Of a stretch of DNA of 6,880 nt, positions 1 through 5,611 are shown in pieces. The stretch comes from an uncultured Pseudobdellovibrionaceae bacterium (lineage in GTDB: Bacteria > Bdellovibrionota > Bdellovibrionia > Bdellovibrionales > Bdellovibrionaceae): the NCBI GenBank assembly GCA_937900305.1, contig CALCCV010000401.1:1-6880 (forward strand). The letters run 5' to 3'. The notes below the pieces were generated by a model, which had not been told where the DNA came from, did not search any database, and saw only the letters and a program-made list of their open reading frames with translations. Positions within the stretch are counted from its first letter, which is position 1; each line of letters opens with the position of its first letter. Made by a program: the position numbers and the translations under genes.

Positions 1-1
1 A

Positions 2-538
2 CAAGTGATCGCCATACTGGAGCTGAAAAAAGTCGGCGAACAATTACATAATACCAGCATGACGGATGCGCTGACAGGGGTGAACAACAGAAGAGCTTTT
101 GACCTCAAGTTTGAAGCTGAATTTGCTCGCTGGCAAAGAACAGGACAATCTTTTGTACTGGCATTGATTGATATTGATCACTTTAAGAGTTTTAACGACA
201 GCTATGGTCATGCCGCAGGAGATGAGGCACTGAGTCAAGTCGCGGCTCTGTTTCAGCGCCATAGCAGGAACTATGACTTTTTCGCCCGTTATGGTGGTGA
301 AGAGTTTGTGCTGATCCTGCCAGGCACAGACACAGCGTCCGCAAATAAAACACTGGAAAAGTTAAGGCTGGTAGTGGCTAACCATGAGTGGTTATTACGA
401 CAATTAACGGTCAGCATAGGTTTGGCCAGCGCTGATTTATTTGACGACAAAAAGCAGTTGCTCGAAGTCGCCGATCAGATGTTATACAAAGCTAAAACCC
501 AAGGCCGCAATCAAACCAGTGTGTTCGCCACACTGTAA
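2..538 (+). CDS. Diguanylate cyclase, GGDEF domain (5' end outside window)
   Basis: C-terminal catalytic domain of a diguanylate cyclase, which makes cyclic di-GMP from two GTP. The frame is open to the window edge, so the N-terminal sensory part is missing; the GTG at 5 is probably an internal Val, not a start. Counting from that codon, the domain entry motif DALTGVNNRRAF is at about 21-32, the metal-binding segment ALIDIDHFKSFND at 53-65, and the active-site signature GGEEF at 97-101. A feedback-inhibition I-site of the RxxD type (RNYD, 88-91) lies exactly five residues before GGEEF, so the enzyme should be both active and product-inhibited. The end of the domain (SIGLAS, then ADQMLYKAKTQGRN) is intact and the protein stops just after it, so no EAL domain follows. 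It is separated from the stress operon by 219 bp and a hairpin, and convergent to it; no functional link is implied. Confidence 0.93.
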   Translation, partial: QVIAILELKKVGEQLHNTSMTDALTGVNNRRAFDLKFEAEFARWQRTGQSFVLALIDIDHFKSFNDSYGHAAGDEALSQVAALFQRHSRNYDFFARYGGEEFVLILPGTDTASANKTLEKLRLVVANHEWLLRQLTVSIGLASADLFDDKKQLLEVADQMLYKAKTQGRNQTSVFATL

Positions 539-564
539 GAGATCTGTTCATGCTGCGCTGATCT

Positions 565-591
565 CAAGACCTCATAAAAACTGAGGTCTTG
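565..591. terminator. Hairpin between convergent genes, possible terminator
   Basis: A perfect 10-bp inverted repeat, CAAGACCTCA and TGAGGTCTTG, with a 7-nt loop, begins 27 nt after the diguanylate cyclase stop. Position between two convergent transcription units fits a transcription terminator. Neither strand has a T-run directly after the stem, so a classical Rho-independent mechanism is not certain; it could instead protect the 3' end of the mRNA. Confidence 0.5.
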
Positions 592-757
592 CTTCGGTCG
601 ATAAGCTGGTCTGATATTGGCATTATTTATTCCTTTCAAATACATGGGTAATGCGACTTACACAGATTTTTTATGCTCTCTTGGACTCCATGTGAAGGAG
701 ATCGTCACATTCTTTACATATAGAAAATAGAGTTCTTTAGCCAGCTGCAATTTCAGA
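592..757. other. Intergenic region between convergent genes
   Basis: Short AT-rich spacer between the diguanylate cyclase hairpin and the stop of the last gene of the minus-strand operon. A weak 6-bp inverted repeat (ATGTGA at 690-695, TCACAT at 705-710) could end the minus-strand transcript, but it is followed on that strand by GGAGTCC rather than a T-run. No ORF, RNA gene or mobile element is recognisable. Confidence 0.6.
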
Positions 758-1420
758 TTAACCGATTCGGTAAGCTTTCTGCATTTCCGGAGACAACTTT
801 TTTAGCCAGCTTGAGAGACTGAAGCCTTTTCTATCGGTACTATTTAATTTAGTAAAATACAGATGTTCATCCCAGCGAGGACCGAAATCTACTTCTGCAA
901 GACTTACAAGCTGTTTGTTTCTGCGAAGACGATGCTTTTGATGGTAATCTTCGGCGGGCCAAAAATAACCATTTTGTTCTCCGGCCTCAATCACCTCGGG
1001 AGATTTCTCCTTTCCAATCGCTTGAATCAGTTCTTCAGCTACTTGTTTTTGCTCCAGATCAAAAACAAAAAGTATCTGGCGATACTGGCCCTGCTTTCTA
1101 CCATGAACAGACCATGATTCAAAACTTCCAAGAAGTTCCCTGTAGCTGATTTGGTCTTTATCGTAGATCACTCTGACGACTTCGGCGTGTCCGTTGATGT
1201 TGCGGTAACTCGGATCCAGAGTTGATGCTCCAGCGTAGCCAACACGTGTTTGCACTACTCCCTGCGTCCCTCCAAAATTAGAATCCGGTCCCCAAAAGCA
1301 ACCCATGCCGAAAACCGTTTGACTAAGCTTCCCGATTTTCAATGCTTCTTCGATTGCTTCAGGGGTTGCAAATTCATAGCTTTCAACACCGTCTTCTTTA
1401 TTCATTTTTAGATCCGACAT
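758..1420 (-). CDS. msrA: Peptide-methionine (S)-S-oxide reductase, one-cysteine divergent type
   Basis: MsrA-family repair enzyme, reducing the S-epimer of methionine sulfoxide. The signature GMGCFWG is at 38-44 with catalytic Cys41, followed by the family blocks RVGYAG (59-64), GHAEVVRV (78-85), QYRQILF (112-118) and AEDYHQKHRL (156-165). Cys41 is the only cysteine in 220 residues, so no intramolecular resolving cysteine exists and the sulfenate must be reduced by an outside thiol. The loop that in MsrA normally reads HDPTxxNRQGxDxGxQYRS is shortened to VHGRKQGQYRQ. The C-terminus runs about 50 residues beyond the YHQK motif, where canonical bacterial MsrA ends within about 15; AEDYHQK plus a long tail recalls the insect and vertebrate-like branch. 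The ATG at 1420 has AGGAG at 1427-1431, overlapping the TAG stop of the thiolase. It is the last gene of the operon, and the second MsrA in it. No signal peptide: cytoplasmic. Confidence 0.9.
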   Translation of the reverse strand: MSDLKMNKEDGVESYEFATPEAIEEALKIGKLSQTVFGMGCFWGPDSNFGGTQGVVQTRVGYAGASTLDPSYRNINGHAEVVRVIYDKDQISYRELLGSFESWSVHGRKQGQYRQILFVFDLEQKQVAEELIQAIGKEKSPEVIEAGEQNGYFWPAEDYHQKHRLRRNKQLVSLAEVDFGPRWDEHLYFTKLNSTDRKGFSLSSWLKKLSPEMQKAYRIG

Positions 1421-1429
1421 ATTTTTCTC

Positions 1430-2704
1430 CTAACTTTCAAGAATTGTAGCCACTCCCATTCCTCCCGCCGTGCAAACGACGATAAGGCCACGTTTTCCAG
1501 GACCAGCTGAGTGCAGTATCTTTGCTAAAACTCCGACGATCTTAGCGCCAGTAGCCGCAAACGGATGCCCAAGGGCAATGCTACTTCCACGGACATTTAG
1601 CTTCGAGCGGTCAATTTTTCCGAGAGGCTCTGATCGTCCCAAACGTGTTTTGCAGTATTCAGCAGACTCCCACGCCTTCATCGTGCAGAGCACTTGTCCA
1701 GCGAACGCCTCGTGAATTTCGTAAAAATCAAAATCCTGAAGCTTTAAGCCGTTTCGCTTCAATAATTCACTGACCGCCACAGTTGGAGCCATGAGCAAAC
1801 CTTCGCCAGCGACGTAATCCACGGCAGAAGTATGAGAATCCACAATCTTGGCCAACAGCGGCCAATTATTCTTTTTAGCCTCTTCTTCGGAAGCCAAAAG
1901 AACGGTGGACGAGCCATCCGTGAGTGAACTCGAGTTGCCTGCCGTCAGAGTTCCTTTTTCGGATCGATCAAATGCTGGCTTTAGCTTTGCCAACTTCTCT
2001 AAAGTCGTATCGCCACGCATGATTCCATCCGTACTTTTTCCTAAAAATGGAAAAACGAGATCGGCATAAAAGCCGTCTTTGTACGCTTTCGCGGCGTTCA
2101 GATGGCTTGCCAGAGCCAGCTCGTCTTGCTCTTGCCGGGAAATTTTCCATTCTTTGACCATCAACTCACAATGTTCACCCATTGACTTCCCTGTTCGCGG
2201 TTCAACGACGGCGGGTGGCACGGGTTTTAAATCGCTCGGCCTAAAGCTCAAAAAGATTCTTAGTTTCTCGCCGAGTGTTCTGGCCGAATTCAATGCAACG
2301 AGCTTCTGCGAGAACGAACGAGTCACCATAATTGGCAAGTCGCTATTGCTATCCACGCCGCCCGCAATACCGCTCTCGATTTGGTAGCTGGATATTTTGT
2401 GTGCGATCTGAATCGTAGTTTCTAAACTGGTACCGCAAGCCCGCTGCACGTTATATGCTGGCGTATTCGGATGTAAGCCAGAAGCCTGAACAACTTCACG
2501 CGCAAAGTTCCAGTTGGCCGAACTTTGCATGAGTGCACCCAGAGCCACGTCACCCACGACTTTGCCCTTTAAGTTATATCTTTCGACTAAACTTTTCAGG
2601 CTAGCGGTCATAAGCTCTGGCGTGGTGACATCTCGATAGGCAGTCATTGATTTCATAAATGGAATACGGACGCCACCTACGACATAAGTAGTTCTCGTTT
2701 TCAT
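1430..2704 (-). CDS. fadI: Thiolase, acetyl-CoA C-acyltransferase of the FadI type
   Basis: Thiolase-fold enzyme; the family catalyses CoA-dependent cleavage of 3-ketoacyl-CoA in beta-oxidation or the reverse condensation. All catalytic residues are present: nucleophile Cys90 in QRACGTS, HEAFAGQ at 331-337, His380 in ALGHPFAATG, and Cys411 in CTAGGMG. HEAFA instead of NEAFA, the PVPPAVVEPRTGKSMGEHCE block (161-180) and the overall length of 424 aa match FadI and the mitochondrial trifunctional-protein beta subunit better than FadA or PhaA. The start ATG overlaps the stop of the upstream ABM gene (ATGA, 2701-2704) and has GGAGG at 2712-2716, so translation is probably coupled. No FadJ-like partner is in the window, so it may act with one encoded elsewhere or independently. 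Presence of a fatty-acid enzyme in a methionine-repair operon is unusual. The symbol is by family resemblance; the substrate is unknown. Confidence 0.9.
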   Translation of the reverse strand: MKTRTTYVVGGVRIPFMKSMTAYRDVTTPELMTASLKSLVERYNLKGKVVGDVALGALMQSSANWNFAREVVQASGLHPNTPAYNVQRACGTSLETTIQIAHKISSYQIESGIAGGVDSNSDLPIMVTRSFSQKLVALNSARTLGEKLRIFLSFRPSDLKPVPPAVVEPRTGKSMGEHCELMVKEWKISRQEQDELALASHLNAAKAYKDGFYADLVFPFLGKSTDGIMRGDTTLEKLAKLKPAFDRSEKGTLTAGNSSSLTDGSSTVLLASEEEAKKNNWPLLAKIVDSHTSAVDYVAGEGLLMAPTVAVSELLKRNGLKLQDFDFYEIHEAFAGQVLCTMKAWESAEYCKTRLGRSEPLGKIDRSKLNVRGSSIALGHPFAATGAKIVGVLAKILHSAGPGKRGLIVVCTAGGMGVATILES

Positions 2705-3009
2705 AATTTCACCTCCGGCTTTGTGTGCCGTTCAAAAACTTCTCCGACCTTCACGTCGTACGATTCAAAAATGTAGTCTTTGCCAAGCATCTTGGCTTTT
2801 TTGTGTTCGGGATGCTTATCCCAAGCATCGAAAGCTTCTCTGGTAAGGAACTCGACAATTAGAACATCTTCACCGTTAGGAGAAGAAAACCGCTCATGGC
2901 TTCCGTAACCAGGAATGGCTTCGACAAGCGCGGACATCTCGGCGTATCTTCTTTCAAACTCCCCACCGTGCTCCTTGGCAACACGACTGCGGAAAACTGC
3001 TATAATCAT
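2701..3009 (-). CDS. ABM-domain (antibiotic biosynthesis monooxygenase-like) protein
   Basis: Small 102-residue protein of the dimeric alpha-beta barrel ABM superfamily. It shows the family pattern: N-terminal strand MIIAVFRSRV, a helix with EFERRYAEMSALVEAIPGY, strand HERFSSPNGEDVLIVEFL, the helix EAFDAWDKHPEHKKAK (58-73) and a final strand YIFESYDVKVGEV. Members act as cofactor-free monooxygenases, quinol oxidases, haem-degrading enzymes or have no known reaction, so the domain does not settle the substrate. AGGAG at 3018-3022 lies 8 nt before the ATG. Its 3' end overlaps the thiolase start by 4 nt, which suggests the two products are made in a fixed ratio and perhaps work together. In a redox-stress operon, a role with reactive quinones or aldehydes is possible, but this is inference. 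Confidence 0.8.
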   Translation of the reverse strand: MIIAVFRSRVAKEHGGEFERRYAEMSALVEAIPGYGSHERFSSPNGEDVLIVEFLTREAFDAWDKHPEHKKAKMLGKDYIFESYDVKVGEVFERHTKPEVKL

Positions 3010-3059
3010 TGATCTGACTCCTTACTAAGCTAATTACAATCCTCAAAAAAAAGATCTCG

Positions 3060-3305
3060 TTATTTCATCGAAGCTTCCAACCACTTGTCGAGATCCTTGA
3101 ACTTGGGGTTTCTCAGCTTCTTTGTCCCAACCAGTATTGTCGGGAAATTTAACTTTCCAGTAGTATAAAGGGATCGCAGTTCATCAGCTGCCGCGTCGTC
3201 TTCGTGAACATCTAAAAAATCAAACTCGATTCCTTTTTCTTTCAAGTACGACTGGTAAATCTTGGTTTTGTGGCAGTCCTTATGACCGAACAGCTTAATC
3301 CCCAC
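3060..3305 (-). CDS. Glutaredoxin-like protein with a single active-site cysteine
   Basis: Thioredoxin-fold protein of 81 aa. After a first strand (GIKLFGH) comes DCHKTK, in the place of the CxxC motif: only the first Cys is present, giving a C-H-K-T site, and it is the only cysteine in the protein. The cis-proline region NFPTILVGTKKL fits glutaredoxins, and the chain ends with the usual C-terminal helix FKDLDKWLEASMK. A one-Cys site suggests a glutathione-dependent monothiol mechanism or delivery of electrons to a sulfenate, rather than a classical disulfide reductase. Start choice: an ATG at 3317 has no ribosome binding site, whereas a GTG at 3305 is preceded by GGAGGGG (3310-3316) at 4 nt, and the protein then begins at the first strand. 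The ATG version would add MEGV. It lies directly after msrB. Confidence is high for the fold and lower for the activity. Confidence 0.82.
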   Translation of the reverse strand: MGIKLFGHKDCHKTKIYQSYLKEKGIEFDFLDVHEDDAAADELRSLYTTGKLNFPTILVGTKKLRNPKFKDLDKWLEASMK

Positions 3306-3309
3306 GACC

Positions 3310-3316
3310 CCCTCCA
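3310..3316 (-). promoter_or_regulatory. Ribosome binding site choosing the GTG start of the glutaredoxin-like gene
   Basis: On the minus strand GGAGGGG sits 4 nt before GTG at 3305-3303 and overlaps the upstream in-frame ATG (3317-3315), which itself has only AT-rich sequence before it. This supports the GTG as the real start. Confidence 0.65.
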
Positions 3317-3326
3317 TTTTCTAAAA

Positions 3327-3767
3327 TTACTCTACAAACTTCAACGACTCCGAGTTGATGCAGAATCGAGCCCCAGAGGGCTCAGGACCATCTGGAAAAA
3401 CGTGCCCTAAGTGGGCTTCGCACACATTGCATAGCACTTCGATTCTTCGTCCGTAAGTCGTGTCCAGTTCATATTGAATTACGTTGTCGGCGACGGGCTC
3501 AGAAAAACTCGGCCAACCTGTTCCCGAATCAAACTTAACGTTCGAATCAAACAGTTCAGTGTCGCAGCCCGCGCAGGCATACCGTCCTGCCTCATAAAAT
3601 GAACAGAGTTCCCCAGTGTGAGGGCGCTCGGTGCCTTTCTTCCGCATGACATTAAATTGAGCGGGCGTCAGAATTTTTTTCCACTCTTCCTCGCTCTTTT
3701 CTACTTTTCTAGGAGGAGCGGGAGTGCCGTTATCGAGATAGTTGTTAATGCTTTCCCAGTTGAACAT
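3327..3767 (-). CDS. msrB: Peptide-methionine (R)-S-oxide reductase MsrB
   Basis: Reduces the R-epimer of methionine sulfoxide in proteins, complementing MsrA. Family blocks are complete: ERPHTGE (47-53), GRYACAGCDTELF (61-73), KFDSGTGWPSF (78-88), VLCNVCEAHLGHVF (111-124) and the catalytic segment ARFCINSESLKF (133-144) with Cys136. Four cysteines in two CxxC pairs (65, 68, 113, 116) make the structural zinc site. In many bacterial MsrBs the resolving Cys lies in GCGWPSF; here that residue is Thr83, as in plant plastid MSRB1, a one-Cys enzyme regenerated through glutaredoxin or glutathione. The only other cysteine is Cys55, which might serve as an alternative resolving residue. 146 aa is normal, with about 25 extra N-terminal residues and no signal peptide. 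GGAG lies 7 nt before the ATG. It sits between two glutaredoxin-like genes, which fits the predicted electron donor. Confidence 0.95.
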   Translation of the reverse strand: MFNWESINNYLDNGTPAPPRKVEKSEEEWKKILTPAQFNVMRKKGTERPHTGELCSFYEAGRYACAGCDTELFDSNVKFDSGTGWPSFSEPVADNVIQYELDTTYGRRIEVLCNVCEAHLGHVFPDGPEPSGARFCINSESLKFVE

Positions 3768-3798
3768 AAATTTGCTCCTTTATTTTTGGGTTTGTTCT

Positions 3799-4035
3799 TT
3801 AGCTATCAATCCACGCGAAGAAGTCAGTCGCGCTACCAATGAATTTTCCATCCACAAAAACTTGCGGTACAGTTTGGAGATTTGTTCTTTCCTTCAACTC
3901 CAGGTAAGTCTTCGGATCGTCGTCTACGCGAATTTGTTTGAAATCGACCTTTTCAGCAGTTAGGTAATTCTTCACGCGTGCGCAAAATGGACAATGGTCT
4001 TTCGTATAAATAACAACATTCTTAAGTGCTTTCAT
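3799..4035 (-). CDS. Class I dithiol glutaredoxin (CPFC)
   Basis: Small glutathione-dependent oxidoreductase, 78 aa from the chosen start. The first strand NVVIYTKDH leads into the active site CPFC (15-18), followed by the usual helix, the cis-proline TVPQVFVDGKFIGSATDF, and a short terminal helix. CPFC is a variant of the commoner CPYC; the GG(C/S)DD glutathione-binding end is replaced by GSATD. Start choice: ATGs at 4059 and 4050 have no clear ribosome binding site, whereas the ATG at 4035 has GAGG (4041-4044) at 5 nt and gives the normal glutaredoxin N-terminus; the longer form would add MNQMNEEK. It begins just after the msrA stop (4063-4065) and precedes msrB, so it is the natural candidate for recycling both Msr enzymes. 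Confidence 0.9.
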   Translation of the reverse strand: MKALKNVVIYTKDHCPFCARVKNYLTAEKVDFKQIRVDDDPKTYLELKERTNLQTVPQVFVDGKFIGSATDFFAWIDS

Positions 4036-4040
4036 TTTTT

Positions 4041-4044
4041 CCTC
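4041..4044 (-). promoter_or_regulatory. Ribosome binding site choosing the glutaredoxin start
   Basis: GAGG followed by AAAAA and ATG on the minus strand. The two in-frame ATGs further upstream (4059, 4050) lack such a site, so the shorter 78-residue protein is preferred. Confidence 0.55.
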
Positions 4045-4062
4045 GTTCATTTGGTTCATGAT

Positions 4063-4551
4063 TTAGTCTCTCTCAAAATGGCACGTGTACCCGTGGGGAT
4101 TCTTCTTCAAATAGTTTTGGTGATACTCCTCAGCGTCATAAAACTCTTTTTCCAAGGCTACCGTCGTGACCACGGGATTCTCGAAGCGACCGATCTCATT
4201 GACCTCATCAATCACGTTTTCGATAATCGCTTTCTGTGCATCGTCACGATAGAACGCTGCCGAGCGATACGAAGTGCCAACATCATTTCCTTGGCGATTC
4301 TTCGTAGTCGGATCATGGATTTTGAAAAAGTAATGTAGAATCTCTTCGAGAGATATTTCGTCTTGGTCGTATTCCACGCGAACCGCTTCGGCGTGCCCCG
4401 TTTTCCCTGTTATAATATCGGCGTAGGTAGGATCATCAAAATCTCCGCCAGAGTAGCCCACCTTCGTTGACGTCACACCGTCCAGACTCCTAAGGAGGTC
4501 TTCGAGACCCCAAAAACACCCTCCGGCAACGATCACATAATCTAGTTTCAT
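4063..4551 (-). CDS. msrA: Peptide-methionine (S)-S-oxide reductase MsrA, canonical form
   Basis: First gene of the operon; reduces the S-epimer of methionine sulfoxide, free or in proteins. All hallmark blocks are present: GGCFWG (10-15) with catalytic Cys12, KVGYSGG (30-36), GHAEAVRVEYD (52-62), the full HDPTTKNRQGNDVGTSYRS loop (79-97) and EEYHQNYL (141-148). A second cysteine, Cys157 in GYTCHF, lies in the C-terminal tail where the resolving Cys is expected, so this copy looks like an ordinary two-Cys enzyme. 162 aa is typical and there is no signal peptide. The ATG has a perfect AGGAGG (4556-4561) 4 nt upstream, the strongest site in the operon. It shares only the motif skeleton with the operon's last gene, which has a single Cys and a long tail, so the two are not a recent duplication. 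Confidence 0.96.
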   Translation of the reverse strand: MKLDYVIVAGGCFWGLEDLLRSLDGVTSTKVGYSGGDFDDPTYADIITGKTGHAEAVRVEYDQDEISLEEILHYFFKIHDPTTKNRQGNDVGTSYRSAAFYRDDAQKAIIENVIDEVNEIGRFENPVVTTVALEKEFYDAEEYHQNYLKKNPHGYTCHFERD

Positions 4552-4581
4552 AAAGCCTCCTTAGTTTTCATCCACTTACTG

Positions 4582-4618
4582 ATTAGACTGACTTTACAGC
4601 ATGTAAAATAGATATAAT
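4582..4618. promoter_or_regulatory. Divergent promoter region with a shared palindrome
   Basis: A perfect palindrome TTTACAGCATGTAAA (4593-4607) lies between two opposed -10-like hexamers: TATAAT (4613-4618, plus strand, toward the regulator) and TCTAAT (4587-4582, minus strand, toward msrA). Each hexamer is exactly 5 nt from the palindrome edge. TTTACA would be a -35-like element in both directions, but at a 14-nt spacing, too short for an ordinary sigma-70 promoter. That suggests a promoter dependent on a bound regulator. The hexamers and symmetry are seen; the function is inferred. Confidence 0.5.
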
Positions 4619-4623
4619 ATGTT

Positions 4624-4650
4624 CAATAGTTCGTATAACATGACCTATTG
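4624..4650. promoter_or_regulatory. Possible second operator, spaced inverted repeat
   Basis: CAATAG (4624-4629) and CTATTG (4645-4650) form an inverted repeat separated by 15 nt, with centres 21 bp apart, which is two helical turns and so places both halves on one DNA face. It overlaps the expected start of the plus-strand regulator transcript, so binding there could repress the regulator's own gene. It could also be chance in an AT-rich region. Confidence 0.3.
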
Positions 4651-4662
4651 GACAGTTTACGT

Positions 4663-4667
4663 AGGAG
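4663..4667 (+). promoter_or_regulatory. Ribosome binding site of the AraC-family regulator
   Basis: AGGAG ends 6 nt before the ATG at 4674 and supports that start; the resulting N-terminus (MDVLSEIL) resembles the beginning of RclR. Confidence 0.7.
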
Positions 4668-4673
4668 CTATAT

Positions 4674-5609
4674 ATGGATGTTCTCAGTGAAATTTTAGAT
4701 AAGGTAGAGCTTACTAGCAGCTACTGGTATAGAACCTCATTTGCGGGAGACTGGGGCATCAGCCTCCCGCAGGAAGAGAATCTAGCGAGATTTCACATCG
4801 TGACTCATGGCGAGTTTTGGTATGAGGTGCCAAAACTTAAACTTAAAGCATTGGCGGAGCAGGGCGATATTTTGATCTTTTTCAAAGGGATGGAGCACAC
4901 CATGGCCAGTGCACCAAAAATCAAGGCCGAGCCTGCGGTCGAATTTAGAGCTAAAGCCAACCTCACCGAAGCTCAAGTTTTGGAATACGGTGATCAGAGC
5001 AAGCTCAAAGCCAACGTCGTTTGCGGACATTTTTGTTTTAATGGCGGACCCGATCATCCATTCTTAAATTCGCTGCCAAATGTCGTGCATATCAAGAGTG
5101 CTGATAACTCCCACTCGCCTTGGCTTGCCATGCTTTTAAGTATTATAGAGCAGGAAGCAAAATCAGGGCTTCCTGGAAGCAACACGTTAGTCAGAAAGCT
5201 GACCGAAATTATCTTCGTGCAAGCGTTAAGAATCCACATGTACAAATCCAATAAAAATGCTGGATTCTTCAAACTGATCGAAAATCCGCAACTCAGCAAA
5301 ACCTTGGAAGCTATTCATCATAGTCTCGATAAAAAATGGGGTCTTGACGATCTCGCCGGGATTGCGGGGATGTCGCGTACGAACTACAGCGTCAAATTTA
5401 AGGAGCTGTCAGGCATGACACCTCTTGATTATTTAACCTATTGTCGGCTTGAAAAAGCAAAGCAGCTGCTTAAAGAATCCGGTAAGTCTGTTCCCGAAGT
5501 GAGTGAAGCCATTGGGTATCCGGCACATGAACACTTTCAAAAGTTGTTTAAGAAAAAAATTGGCAAAACTCCTAGCGCGTACAGAAAAGAAAATTCTGAA
5601 AAGGTGTAA
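4674..5609 (+). CDS. AraC-family regulator, RclR-like cupin plus HTH, candidate oxidant sensor
   Basis: Transcription factor of 311 aa. The N-terminal half (about 1-140) is a cupin-type sensor (ARFHIVTHGEFWYEVP, then QGDILIFFKGMEHTM); the C-terminal half is an AraC/XylS DNA-binding domain with two helix-turn-helix units at about 222-247 (WGLDDLAGIAGMSRTNYS) and 272-304 (VPEVSEAIGYPAHEHFQKLF). Organisation, the MD-LS-L start and the VVCGxxxF...FLNSLP segment recall E. coli RclR, the hypochlorous-acid sensor whose activity depends on Cys21 and Cys89. Here Cys117 falls in the same VCG context as RclR Cys89, with Cys121 close by, but no Cys is near position 21; the only other one is Cys257 in the HTH domain. 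It is transcribed away from the Msr and glutaredoxin operon, the classical position for its regulator. Oxidant sensing is inferred from cysteines and neighbours; the family assignment is secure. Confidence 0.9.
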   Translation: MDVLSEILDKVELTSSYWYRTSFAGDWGISLPQEENLARFHIVTHGEFWYEVPKLKLKALAEQGDILIFFKGMEHTMASAPKIKAEPAVEFRAKANLTEAQVLEYGDQSKLKANVVCGHFCFNGGPDHPFLNSLPNVVHIKSADNSHSPWLAMLLSIIEQEAKSGLPGSNTLVRKLTEIIFVQALRIHMYKSNKNAGFFKLIENPQLSKTLEAIHHSLDKKWGLDDLAGIAGMSRTNYSVKFKELSGMTPLDYLTYCRLEKAKQLLKESGKSVPEVSEAIGYPAHEHFQKLFKKKIGKTPSAYRKENSEKV

Positions 5610-5611
5610 AA

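Noticed and set aside
690..710. 6-bp inverted repeat downstream of the last operon gene
   Set aside because: Stem is short, loop is 9 nt and no T-run follows on the minus strand; not strong enough for a terminator call.
1848..2387. Open frames on the plus strand and in another minus frame across the thiolase gene
   Set aside because: They lie opposite or inside a complete thiolase with all catalytic motifs and have no family resemblance or ribosome binding sites.
3045..3052. A T-run on the minus strand inside the operon, possible internal terminator
   Set aside because: No stem precedes it on the minus strand, and the next gene has its own ribosome binding site 27 nt on.
3994..4338. 114-codon plus-strand frame opposite msrA and the glutaredoxin gene
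   Set aside because: Shadow of two well-supported genes on the other strand.
758..4551. The two MsrA genes as a recent tandem duplication
   Set aside because: They share only core motifs; the lengths, loop, cysteines and tails differ, so they come from different branches.
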